DNA of 64,000 nt from Linanthus parryae (Eukaryota > Streptophyta > Magnoliopsida > Ericales > Polemoniaceae): positions 54,498,616-54,562,615 of the forward strand of contig JALGPY010000009.1 of the NCBI GenBank assembly GCA_023055425.1, written 5' to 3'. The position numbers were made by a program, and so were the translations under genes. The notes beneath the pieces were generated by a model that was not told the origin of the DNA, searched no databases, and was given only the letters and a program-made list of their open reading frames with translations. Numbering within the stretch: position 1 is the first letter of the stretch; each line of letters begins with the position of its first letter. This document shows positions 32,440-44,800 of the stretch, one piece after another.

Positions 32440-33500
32440 TGCATGACATCGTGAGTCATTTATAAACATTTCTATTCTTATCTCTTATCTTGCATTACAC
32501 AGAAATCTATACACACATCCATGCAACGTATCATGTCTAATATCATGCTCCAAGCAATCACTTAGACCCAAATATCTCTTATCATGCTTTATTCCAGTAC
32601 AATCATATTTTATCGCATATCTTACTACAACTATTATCTTTGTGATTTTTCCCTTACCGAAACGAGACCTTGATATTTCTCTTTTTAAATAAGAGTGTTT
32701 AAAATTTTAAAGTCTTTTTTTTGAAACATATTTGCAAGCGTGCTTTATCTTCTCTGTTCAAAAATAAAAACAAATTAAAAAGATGCGTGTTTAAAAAATA
32801 CCAAACTTTAGTGTTTTCTTTTATAATTACATTTTTTTAACTTCGGTAGTTAGAAACATTATTTTTTTAACTTCGGTAGTTAGAATTATTCTTATTAAAT
32901 GCGCATATATTATTAAATATATGTTGATGTATGTAAAAAAATATTGTTAGAGTAAATTAACCCTCAATTTTAATGTCTTTACCAAATGTATTTATGATTT
33001 TAAATTGAATTTTTAACCATATTAAATAGTTTTTTAATTTCACTTTTAAATGTGAGATGACTACTTGGACATTTCTACAGGGGCTACGAGGCAGTGTTGA
33101 GAACCGGTCTTCTTATATGTTTCCTAAATGTGCCCTTTGTGCTCTTCATACATAAGCATTCCATGCATTTCATGCTCCGAGAAAAGATGAATACTGATTT
33201 TTGAACGATTGTAAGCATTGAATTAGACTGCGCTTTAAGTTATTACGGCACCAGCGAACATTAGTGGCGAAAAGTAAATATTGAAATAGCCAGAGTACAA
33301 TTATTAAACATGCACACTTATTAATCTGTTTTCATTTTTAGTGAAAATAGAAATAGCCAAGTTATTAGTGAAAAGTTATTTTTTTTGAGAAATTAGTGAA
33401 AAGTTATTAGCACAATCGGGATTTAAGGATTTTAGTATAATGGTGTTATTATTAGAATACCATAATTTTAAGGATATTTATGGCATTTTGAAATGCACTT
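32440..33500. other. Intergenic, no gene seen
   Basis: Very AT-rich. A 29-bp direct repeat (ACTTCGGTAGTTAGAA.. at 32840 and 32870) is the only small pattern noted. Confidence 0.35.
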
Positions 33501-33504
33501 ATTA

Positions 33505-33837
33505 GAGCATCTTCAAATGTGTCATTTATATAGCGGTTACTTTTAAATATAAATAAGATGGAAAAAATATTATTTTCAATAGGCTCTCTATCCCGCGCAT
33601 TATTTTAGCGGATAATTATCCAACTCTCTACATTTAAAAAGCCGGATCAATAACTTCATATTTTATTTAATCATGTTTTTAACGGTTATGTCATGAATTC
33701 CTTAAAATTCTCTTATAATAAATATTGAGAATGTGCCACAATCATTTAACTAACACTATTGGAGCACTAACTAAAATTTTAAAATATCTAAATTGAAAAT
33801 GTTTAATTTTTTTCCGCTAATACTACTATAGATGCTC
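33505..33837. mobile_element. PIF/Harbinger (Tourist)-like MITE with TTA TSD
   Basis: GAGCATCTTCAAATG at the left and its inverse GAGCATCTATAGTAG at the right are flanked by TTA at 33502-33504 and 33838-33840. TAGCGG (left) and TTAGCGGA (right, inverted) extend the similarity inward. Confidence 0.7.
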
Positions 33838-33840
33838 TTA

Positions 33841-35027
33841 TAGTTGTAAAGTAATTTGTGTAGAGTATGAGGTCTAGTTTTGATTATGTTAGTGATTTAT
33901 TGTGCGTGACCGAAAATGCTCATTGATAAGTCAATATTCAGAAGTGGTCGACTTGATGATATTTTGGTGTTTGACTCATTTAATAGGAAACCAACTTTAT
34001 CAGCATACATCGCCCTCAAAATAGTACAAAACTACAAAAGCATCGCAATCAATTACTAGAAAGCTAAGTTTTCTAGTGTCCAATTTCTTTTTGTTACTTC
34101 GTGGTCCAGACTAAAATTTGGACATACCCCTTTCATTTCTTGAAAAACAGTTAGTTTTTGGGTAAATTTACACAAAAATTGAACCCTATTGAGTCTTGAC
34201 TCATGACCAATAGAATGCAAGATATTCTCTGGTCTAATGTAAAGATTAGGTACTTTACTAGCTTCTTGGGAACATGCATTCTTGGCCTCAGGTGATGAAG
34301 GAGTTTATAGGAGTGCTAAACTTGGTTTACCTGGTATATAAAATGAAATATTATTAATTAATAAACTTTCTCAGAAAAAATTGTTTTGGAACAAAATACA
34401 TAAAATATACATGGATAAATTATTTATCCCCGGTCCATGCGCCATTGGTCGGTTTTGAGCGAATCAATTGGATCAGAGCTAACCCGTGTCGGCAAAAGAG
34501 ATTAGAAGTTTTAATTAAGTTACTCCTCCAAGTTAGGCGGATGCATGAATAGTTGTAAACAAGATTTGAAATTTCTCAAATTTCAAAAAATACGATTCTT
34601 CTTACAAATAGTAAATGGATTTTTCATTCATCAAGAAAATATATTTATATATACTTGGATTTCAGTGAAGTTGGGTTTTGTAGTCTAGTATTTGACAAGT
34701 GGCATAAAAAAACTAAATTTAAAAGTTCAGTCTTTTAACAAGGTCGTATTCGTACAGGTGGTTTTCTGTGTATTAAAATTGATATATTCGAATTAAGGTC
34801 GTACTCGTACAGGTGAGTTTTGGTGTATCATGATTAAGAGATTCAAATTAGTACTACAAAAAAGTACTAAAGGAGACAATAATTATGGTTTCAGAAACAT
34901 TAGATCTCATGCACGTTTACGTTCACATGAACAACCATCTGAGCGAGTGGGAGAATTATTGAAACGATCAGACACTTATACTTATTATAAAGTTCATGAT
35001 TGATGTCTTGAAAAATGGTTGGATCTG
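33841..35027. other. Intergenic, no gene seen
   Basis: AT-rich. A direct repeat GGTCGTATTCGTACAGGTG / GGTCGTACTCGTACAGGTG occurs at 34742 and 34798. No coding evidence. Confidence 0.35.
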
Positions 35028-35029
35028 TC

Positions 35030-35235
35030 GGGGGCGGAGTTAGGAATAGAGAACAGCCCTAGCACATTTTTTTAAAGTTGGTAATAACACTGACGCAAGA
35101 AATTTAGCACAATTGAGGCACTTATGTAATTAAATGATACAATTGCAAAATATCCATATTTCCTGCTATTAGTAGAAGTTGTAAAAACTCCAGGGAGGCA
35201 TGTACCACTCCTATTCCTACATTGAATCCGCCCCT
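35030..35235. mobile_element. Short hAT-like MITE
   Basis: GGGGGCGGAGTTAGGAATAG at the left and CTATTCCTACATTGAATCCG followed by CCCCT at the right are imperfect inverted repeats. The ends are of the GGGGCGGA type seen at 31880. Confidence 0.55.
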
Positions 35236-37595
35236 AAAACTTATTAAAGACTTTGAGACTGGTAACTGTGAAAGTGAAAGATATTTAATATTTTTCTATC
35301 TTTATTTTTCTTTTGTCATATACATAAAATATCATTTAATAATAAATCGTAATATAACTTATTTCTAAGTGGCTGTAAGCCTGGAAGTGTTTTCTGTTGA
35401 GCTAGCACTCATTTATGATTAAAATGTATATTTATTGCAATAAAATACAGAGTCCCGAGCTTGAAGTATATGATCTTGGGAACATGTAAATTTCTACCCA
35501 ACTTGCTAAAATATAAAGGAATAGTACCATTCAAATGGAAGGGAGGAAAGAGGAGTGATTGGTGGGATACCTTGCTTGTGGTTATAAGATCGCCAGCCAC
35601 TTTAGTGCATTACAAGCTCTTCTTGTATTCTTCAAGCCTCTTTAAGCAACCCAAAGCTGCAAATATGCACTCACTAAATCACTAGCAGCAACATGACACT
35701 ATGATAGTACTTTGTGTCTCACAGCTTAGAATCACACATAGACATCGTACAACAACAAATTACTTTGTGTCTCACAAATTATAATCACACATAGACTTGT
35801 ACAACAACAAAACTTTACCTTTTGAAGAATTGATTTTTTTAAATGTGTACAGAATTCGGCGACACACATCTAGACTCCATCCTCTGACACTATAAACACT
35901 AATTATGAAAAAAAATGACTACTTGTACCATTAATTTTCAGGACGATAATCGAATTTTCTTACATAGAGATAGAACATGTGGTTACGTGAGTTGAGGCAT
36001 ATGGACATAACAGATGGCATTTGCATTCCCTGAATTTCTCAAAAAAAATCTAAGCTCCTAATATTATAATAACTTTGTAGCATTATCTCTTGTAATAAAA
36101 ACACAAATATTTATTTCCTTAGAAAAGACATAAATATTTCTGGTTCTTCTTATATTCATTTAATTATTAGTACCCTCATAAAGATGTGCTCCGAGTGTTT
36201 CAATTTTCTGACTCCACCATTGTTTGTGGCTAGAGAAAGTGAGTGAAACCAACCATAGTTGATGAAGTGGAAGATGAGAGTTCTCAAAGGTCACATTCAA
36301 AAGTGTTTAATTTGTTTCAACATTTGTAGGGGGTGAAGGACCAAGAATCATGTGAAGGAAGCAGCGTGACCAATGTGCATGTGAAAGGCTTAAAAATAGA
36401 GAAGGTGGTGGACTGGTGGCAAGTGCTAGCTGCAATAGCCACAAGCTAGCACATGAATAAAAAGTGAATAAAATGGACCACATGTAAGATGAGAATTAAC
36501 TATCTACATCAAATAACATGCATGGACAGCATGGTATGAGATCGAATGATGTAAGTTGGAAAGTGAGATAAGATGCTCAAGAGTTATAAGGGCATCACTA
36601 GCCCTTTGAGGGGAGGGGGAGGGGAAATCTACGGTGAGAGAAAAAAATTGACGGTCTCCGACCACTTAAAAGGAAGAGGAAGGCCTCTTCAGAGGGGTAA
36701 CGGGAACACTGAACAACCCTCGGACTTTCCATCAGAAAAAAAGCCCGAAATGTATGTATTATAAAAAAAATGTAATTAGATTTAATTAGACGTGTTTATT
36801 TAATTGATCTTGATCGAACGAAGGTAACCAACTAGAAGTGATAATATAGATGAGGCTGCAACGAAGTAAGAGGGAGGGGAGAACAATGAGAAGGTGAAGG
36901 TTGAAATGAAGGTGAAGAAGAGTGTGGTATATATATAAATAGGGCTGCCTATCGGCCTAATGACCCGGCCAACTCAGCGCAATATTACTTACATGCTTGG
37001 GCTCAACAAACTTTGGCCCATATCGTGGAGTTGGGTTTGAAATTTGAGCCCGGCAAACATATAGGGTAAGCTTGGGTTATGTAACTCGGTTAAAGCCAAT
37101 CACGGCCCGGAATTTCTATTACGCTTGTTATTTTTTTAAGAGAATTTAAGATTTTTTAGAAATTACGTTTGTTATTTCTACATAAATACACATATGTAAT
37201 TACTTATATAAGTGTAACCTATAAATGCCAAGTTAATTATATTTTGCAAATCGAGAACGTAGAAGTTATTATCTGAAGAATGTCGATTTTTCTCAACGCT
37301 GCCACTAATTTGAAGACATTGCACATAAGTACTATTACTATTAAACAATTCATAACTATTTTTTGAATTGATTAATTTTATTTTGTAAATAAATAAATAA
37401 AATAATTTTGGAATGTGGGTTACCTTTGGGTTTCATTGGTTCAAAATGTTATGGATATGGGCTTGTGTTGTGTTAGGCTTCTGTTCAACTTTTCGAATCT
37501 TCAACCCAATTCATTTGGACTTATCACAGCCAGCCTGACCCATGAGTAAATGACAAACGCTAGTATTTTTCTTCTTTTTCCTACATCATATCATA
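35236..37595. other. Intergenic, no gene seen
   Basis: AT-rich with scattered short open frames (35461-35685, 36573-36764) lacking family features. At 36945-37110 and 37430-37550 GGGCTTGGGC/CCCGGC-type words suggest relics of a TIR element, but no ends were resolved. Confidence 0.35.
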
Positions 37596-37597
37596 TA

Positions 37598-37665
37598 GTC
37601 AGCTTTAAACCCGAAACTTCATAAAGGAGCTTTAAAAACTCTACCATTGAACTAGCACCCATTTG
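37598..37665 (-). mobile_element. tRNA-derived SINE fragment
   Basis: On the minus strand, TAGTTCAATGGTAGAG (A-box, 37654-37639) and GGGTTTAAAGC (B-box-like, 37612-37602) are about 27 bases apart. This resembles the tRNA-like head of plant SINEs. Confidence 0.45.
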
Positions 37666-38166
37666 CATGACCAACCACAGTTGTAGATGCCCGAAAGGGT
37701 TAAAACTCACACATCACGATGGATATTGAAATGGACTTGAAAAAACGCACATAAGATGGTCATAGGACATGAATGGTGAGGCAAATCTTGCGCGGCACGA
37801 AAATCCAACTAGAGAGGATAACATCAAGATAATTCGAAAGCAACCCCATGCGGATCTGGATTGCAAACTAGTCTCCCCTCGAAGAAAAGGTACATGCAGT
37901 TCGTAATCATATTTTTTTAAGAAAAGCTCGTACGATGATGGAAAAAAAAAGTATCCAAGGTTCTACATATTTTTCTAGGCCAGAGACGGAAAATCGTGCT
38001 AGTCACTCTTTCCCGCATTGTGACCAAAATGTTACATTTCCTTACAAATAAAATGATGGATCTAGGAATTCGTTACAGCACGTTAAAATAAATGAGAAAA
38101 AAATTAACAAAATAAGGTTAAAATAAAATTTTATAAAACTAAGTGGCAATTATACTGCACTTCGGT

Positions 38167-38190
38167 GGGGGGGGGGGGGGGGGGGGGGGG
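38167..38190. repeat. Uninterrupted G24 tract
   Basis: 24 consecutive G in otherwise AT-rich intergenic DNA. The length may be an assembly estimate. Confidence 0.9.
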
Positions 38191-38429
38191 TTGTTAAGAT
38201 GAAAAATCTAAACAAAACATGGATCAAGTTTTTAAAAGTTCAGTGACGGCTATAATCCCCACTTGTATCCATGTAACTCCGTCCTTGTTTTCTGCCAGTC
38301 TCATAAAGGGATCGACACCATGACTTCTTTTATCGACATCCTTGTTGTCTTTCGAAGTTGTGTCAAGCAAAGTTGGACCATCTTTCGCTAGTTTCAGATA
38401 CTTTCTTCCATCCATTTGACAAAACAGCA

Positions 38430-38505
38430 GCAGCAGCAGAAGAAGAAGAAGAAGAAGAAGAAGAAGAAGAAGAAGAAGAAGAAGAAGGAGGAGGAGGAGG
38501 AGGAG
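38430..38505. repeat. CAG/AAG/GAG compound microsatellite
   Basis: (CAG)4, then about 16 AAG units, then (GAG) units, about 400 bases upstream of the start codon of the exonuclease gene. GA-rich runs like this are common in plant promoters. Confidence 0.9.
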
Positions 38506-38559
38506 GACGAAGTTTCATAAAATCAAAGAGAGGCGTTTTATTGCGTGCTTCTTAGATGG

Positions 38560-38895
38560 GGCCTGACTGTGAGTCTCGTTAGGCCCACCAGACCCACTCA
38601 ATATTGTGTCAAACTCACCCTGCAAAAAACAACGAGGCCTTTATTGTCAAGAGTGTTTCTTGGGGTTTCGGGCCTTCTTTTCGAAAACGATTGGGCCTTT
38701 ACACTGAGCCCATCAGGCCCATTGTACCTACTCTCTAGTGCACTTAGAACTTAGAAGTGACCTCAGTATATCCGTTCACCAAATCGAGCCGTCACGTAGT
38801 TTCTCTCTTCCCTCTCTCTCAGTTTCGATTCATTCAATTGGATTCAGAACCAGTGAAGCCGTGAAAGTACAATCAGAATCTGCGAAGCAAAAAAA
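38560..38895 (+). promoter_or_regulatory. Promoter and 5' leader region of the exonuclease gene
   Basis: A CT-rich tract (TTTCTCTCTTCCCTCTCTCTC, about 38800) lies 75-95 bases upstream of the ATG, typical for a TATA-less plant housekeeping gene. GGCCCA/GGGCCT site II-like words occur at 38582, 38636, 38691 and 38714. No clear TATA box is seen. Confidence 0.45.
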
Positions 38896-41800
38896 ATGGA
38901 GACAAGAGAGAAGGTGAGGATCGCATTGACGATAGCTAGCTTCACTGCAATCTCCATCTTCGTCACTCTTCAGTATCGGAAGCTCCGTAAGCAGAGAAAG
39001 CAATCGCAGCACAACAGTTGCTACTTGAAGACCGAAGCCAAGCCGCAGGGCAGCTTCAAGCGAGTCCTCGCCGATAATTCGTACGCTCCGTTCAAGCACC
39101 TAAAGCTCGACGGCAACGACAACCTCACCGCTGGCAACGGTAAGCGCATTCTCGGATTCCGTCGGAGTTCATCATGTTTTAGCCCTAGCTGAATTTATCG
39201 GCGTTTTTATGCAGGAGATTCGAGTGTGGAACATCCTTATAGAGCTGAGATAGAAGAATTGTTGAAGAATCCAATGGTTGAATTCGAGTTTCTCGATACC
39301 AAAGGTGTGGATATGGAATTGAGCGATTCGCATGAGTGGATTGAGACTGAGTCGCAGTTGCAAGAACTTGCGAAGGTGTTGAGTGAAGAACGAGTTTTTG
39401 GTGTTGATACTGAACAGCATAGCTTGCGGTCATTCTTAGGGTTTACCGCTCTAATACAGGTATGAAGTTGTGATTTTTAACCGAAAAAAGTTGTGATTTT
39501 GGCGAATCCCTTTCAAGTATAGAAAAATGCATAGCTCTGCGTGATGAGAGGAATATATTTGTTGTTCTGTTATGTGTTTGCACATGAGCAGATATCCACT
39601 CGTGCAAAAGACTATTTGGTGGACACCATAGCTCTGCATGATGAAATGGCTCTTCTCCGTCCTGTTTTCGCGAATCCTGCAATTTGCAAGGTATTAAGTG
39701 ATGATATGATAATCTACAAGTTAGTGTTCAAATATTTGGCCCGTCGTTTCTCTCGAAAATATTATGTCTCTCAATATTATTGTGTAGTAGCCTTTCCAAT
39801 GTTGGAAGCATATGCATGTAGTTACTTTTCATCGTATGACGCTATATTGTTAAACCAAAATTATGATGTGCTATGTTTCTCTTGTGGAATGATAATTTGG
39901 TTTAATTATTTGTTCAGGTCTTTCATGGAGCCGACAATGATATACTGTGGCTGCAAAGAGATTTTCATATTTACATTGTTAATTTGTTCGACACCGCAAA
40001 GGTATGACGGATTGCTGATTTACTCTTTTGATCACATGGAATATTATCTTCTTCATGATGTATGCTGGCCCAGACATCTGGCCTTGACTATGTATGTAGA
40101 AACTCGGAAAAATGGTATGTTGGGGGTCTTAGACATGATACTCTTAATCCTTATTAGGAATACACTCATTTGATAGCGTCTTGTTACCTTGCAGGCTTGT
40201 GAGGTGCTATCTAAGCCCCAGAAATCTTTGGCGTACTTACTCCAGACATATTGTGGTGTTGCCACAAATAAGCAGTTACAGGTTCGACTTCTTAATCTTA
40301 TCCTACTATTATACCATTCACTTTTATCTGCTTTCAATAAACTTTTGTAATGTAGCTCCCAATGTCTATGCACTTCCATTGGAAAAATAAAGAAACGCAT
40401 GTAAGGAACATGCTTGGCTTGAATGTTAAGCCAAAATAGAGGGCACCACATTATGAAAGTAGAGGTGTATTTTTGTACTTTTATCACACTTAATATTGCT
40501 AAACTTGATATTAATAAAGATAAATCGATAATTACCACGTAGTTGTCAAATATCAATAAAAATCTTAGTTTGACGGTTCTAAAGTTATTCATTCTTTCCC
40601 ACTTAGAGAGAATTAGTGTGAAAACGGACTTCAGTTGATTTTGCTTGATACAAATAGGTGAAGATACAATCTATTTATAGGCGGATGGAATATTTCAAGT
40701 ATCTTCCCTTCGACAAACTTCTTACACCAATATATCTAAGACTTTCTCTACAACCTTCTGCATAAGCTATTCTCTAGAATTCTCTACTAAGATAAAATAA
40801 TAATAAATGTGGGCTAGTAATTTCGTAATAGGCCCACTAGTTATCTAATTCAGTTGGGCTAGGAATAATAACATAACCCAAAGTGGGTTTATTATTTGTA
40901 TGGGTTAAAACAAGTTTAACCTCTAACATAAACCTCTAACTTCCAACATTATTGGCACTCTCGTTCTGATCTACAATTTTCACATTTGAATTGCAGTCTT
41001 CACTTCTAGAGTTTGTTCAGCTAGTTCTTGTTCTTAGTCATTGATTTGTCAAATTGTGTCACCACTCACCATTTTCACTGATTTGTTACAATTTTAGCAT
41101 TTTAAATTTCAATGTCTTGTGATTGTGTTATGTTCTTAATTTGGACGAAAAATTAGCTTAATTTTCTTATTTTTCCATTATATTTTTTGTATTTCTGAAT
41201 ATGATTATATGATATAGCTTGAATCAAGAACATTGAAATAGATAAAGTCTTATGTAATCTATGGATTCTCGAAGTTCACATTTATACATATGAAGGGCAT
41301 TCGACTCGCTCCTCTCTTAGGGGCTAGGGTACCTAAAAACCTTGAGCCGGCCCTGGTAAGGAAGATGCTACGACCGGCCCTCTTGCAAAATATGTGCCAA
41401 GATATGAAATATTGTTCTAGGTAGCAGGACCTTAAAAAAAAAGTTCATCTAGCTGTATGCTTGTAACATGAGATTGGCTTCTGCAAGATAATCTGAAACT
41501 TTTAAGTTATTCAGTTTATTATAGTGATGTTAAAACTGCGTAGAAAGTACAAGTATGATATTTAAACAAGTAGGTTATGATACGGGTGTAGCCTTAGACG
41601 AACCGGACGGACCGGATACGAGCCACTTTGTTCGGCGTAGAACGCGTATCAGGACTCAACCGAAACGACTCATTAATGAAGCAAAGAGGAAATAATTCCT
41701 TAATATGAATTATTCACTGTATTATTAGTATTAGGAAACATTAGTATTATTAGTATTAGGAATCTTTGGTAGTATAAATAGGATGCTTAGGTTGTGTTAG

Positions 41801-44800
41801 GAGGTATTCAGATTACTATTCAATAGAAGTTTTCAGTTTTTCGTTTCTCTCTCTCTCGCTGATTATTCTTGGAGATCGCAACTTCTCAAAGTGTTGCTAC
41901 GATACCCATCTGGTATCAGGTTGTGTATGACATAGGTGTGCACTAATTTGCCATTTCAACATGTACCGGAGAAAATGTGTATCATGTTCATAAATAGCTG
42001 GGTATTGATTGTATAGTGTATACATTTCCCTAGATGAATGTAAGATGTAAATCTTCTTCTTGCATCAGTCAGCTCAGCCCACTTTAATGTCATGCTACCT
42101 TCATATAACATAGTATGTCTGGTGCGTTTAAGTTGATTGACAAAAAGTAACAATTTGAGATTTTTATTAGAATTTTCGACAGAAAACCCCCTTGCAGTTT
42201 CAGTTTCAGTTTCCTGACATCCGCACTAGCAGTTTCAATTTTGACCATAGTTGTTGATACCGTTCCGGTCCGGAACGGTCCATTTCGCAGGCAAAACGGA
42301 ACGAATCGGTGCTGGATTCATACCGGACTGAATTCCGGTCTGTTCCGCCCCGATACGGCGAGATTCGGAAAATTCGTCACGATCCGGCCGGTACCAGTGT
42401 GTTCCGTTCCGGTACACTATCAAATTTTAAAAGTAATACGCCAGTGTGGGGAGTCGAACTCTAGACCTCCGCCTCAGTATTGCAACAACTTACCGCTGGG
42501 CCGATCATTCTCTTTGTAACATCTTCACCATTTTAATATATAATAATAACATATCACTGTATTTATTTTTGTTGCTTTTTTCTTCTTTGTTTAACACAAC
42601 CATTTATAATGAATTAATCATTTCTTGTATAAACTTTACAATGTTTAGTGATTTTACTACTTCAATTTCATATTAATTTATTAAGTACAAATAATTTATT
42701 CTCTTATCAATTAATTAAAATTTTCAATTTCTTGACCATAATTCAATAATTATATGAAAAATCATTTATTTTCATAGCATATGGGATGTTATTAACGAGT
42801 TATTTCCATAAAAAATTAGTCATATTTATACTTTATATTCTAATTTAATTAAATTTATAAGACATTGTTATTAAAATACATATTATGTATATTGTATACA
42901 TATAATATAGTAAAAGTGCGGTAAATCCGGAACGGATCGCCGTTCCGTCCGGAACGGATTTCACAACTATGATTTTGACACATAACCCCACTGCAGTTTC
43001 TTTTTTGCTGACAGCCCGCACCAGCACACATAACCCCACTGTAGTTTCTCTTTTGCTGACATCCCACACCAAAACTACTACTAACGACCGTCCAAACTTT
43101 GGTGCGGGATGTCAGCTGAAAAGAAACTGCAGTGGGGTTATGTGTCAAAATTGAAACTGCTGGTGCGGGTTGTCAGCAGAAAAGAAATTGCAATGGGGTT
43201 ATGTGTCAAAATTGAAACTGCTGGTGCGGGATGTCAGGAAACTGAAACTACAAGGGGGTTTTCTGTCGAAAACTCTTTTTATTATTTTAAACTTTTGAAG
43301 AAGATTGGAAGATGCACAAATATTTAGAAATCTGCATATTAATGGCACAATGACGTGAAAGGGCTCGATGAGTATATATCTCCTCCTAACCACGTTACAA
43401 ACTGAAGAATTAGAAATGGAGGTTGAAACTTTAGAGTTGAACGCAAGCAGTCTAACAACACATTTACCGACTGCCATGAGAGGGTGAAGGAATATTGACC
43501 TTTTGAGGCAATCAGGGTATCTACAAGAACATGATCAGCACAGCTATAAGTAAATGGAATGAAAAAACCACGAGAAGACTGTTGAATAATCTACCAGAGA
43601 ATGTCCTGTTGCCCCTCCAACAAGATTTGAGGTCTTTTAGGAATGCGGTTCGCCGGGCGTAGGTTTCTTCGGGTCGATTAGTTGGATCCAGATTCACTTG
43701 TCTGGTTCACGGAATGCTTTTTAGGAATGTCGTATTGTCGTGTAAAACTGTACCCACATCAGCATTTCCTGGTAATATCGATTTGTTATCAGGAAAAAAT
43801 TGTAGGGACTTCCATCACAAAAAAATAAAATTTTGAGGTAAGGACGTGCATTACTTGATAAAATTTTGGTGTACGAGAGTAATAATTTTTAAATATGTAG
43901 CTCTATGTGTAAAAACTTAAGGGTTTGCCAGACTGCGAAAGACCCCTGATTGGGATCGCGCGATCTGGATCGCATATCGCACCCTGTTAAGCAATTTCAT
44001 GTAACTCTGGGCTGAATTCCCAGCTTGAAATTGCACAATATGGCGGAAAGGGAGAACTTGTGCCTTCTTTGTTGCGAGGATTTTATAGTCATCCTGTTCA
44101 ATCTCGCAAAGAATCAATTCAATAGACTTGTGTGGTCTAATGTGATTCAGTTAACCTCGAATTGTCAACTTTAAGGTTCTGCACCTCATTAACAAGAGTT
44201 GAAACCCTTGTCATCCAATGGGAGAGAGCTAATATAATACAAGAAATAGTCCTTTCGTCCTGTTCCATATGCCGCCGTGCTAGTACGTCAGCACATTTTA
44301 AGAAATTATATTGACACATAAGAAGCCCTAACTTTCTCTCGACAATTTTATTAATTTCATTCAAATTCGAGCTTGAAGATGGATAATAATGTAAAGTAAG
44401 TAAATATATGTGAGGTTTCTTTGCTAAAGAGAGTTATTTTAGGACTTCTTGGCAAGGAAAAGAGGATATAAATAGGAAAAGGAGTAAAATTTGAGATGAT
44501 TGATAACAATTGTTAGTGATGGGTGAATGACCCTGACAGAATGTTGTCGATAAGTTTCATGATGGTAATCTTCATATCCAATGTTTCTCGAAGCAGTCAA
44601 TTATGATAAAACTTCATTGCAAACAGTCGTAAGATGTTACTAGCATGGTTGTGTGCAGTTAATGTCTTGGAGCCTGAGTGCTCTGGGTCATTAATGGATG
44701 AAGCACTAATTATTAGGTGACGTACCGACTCAATGTTCTCAAAAGTTTGTGCGGCAGGTTGCAAAAGTATTCTTGGACTTCTTTAGAGCCTTATTAGTCC

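Larger units (their letters stand above)
42170..43275. mobile_element. MULE-like element with repeated terminal units, host of a nested hAT-like insertion
   Basis: The ends GAATTTTCGACAGAAAACCC and, inverted, GAGTTTTCGACAGAAAACCC are flanked by a perfect 9-bp TSD TTTTTATTA (42161-42169 and 43276-43284). The right arm has two to three tandem units of about 65 bp (AACTGCTGGTGCGGG..GTCAG.., CAGTGGGGTTATGTGTC). Without the insertion at 42246 the element is about 370 bp. Confidence 0.85.

Noticed and set aside
42440..42515. Possible tRNA gene
   Set aside because: A- and B-box words are present, but no acceptor stem, anticodon loop or T-arm can be assembled; it is treated as SINE-like.
43917..44364. 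Two neighbouring minus-strand frames in intron 5 (65 and 75 residues)
   Set aside because: The translations look protein-like in composition but match no family I recognise, and no transposon ends frame them. A captured gene fragment cannot be excluded, but I cannot support one.
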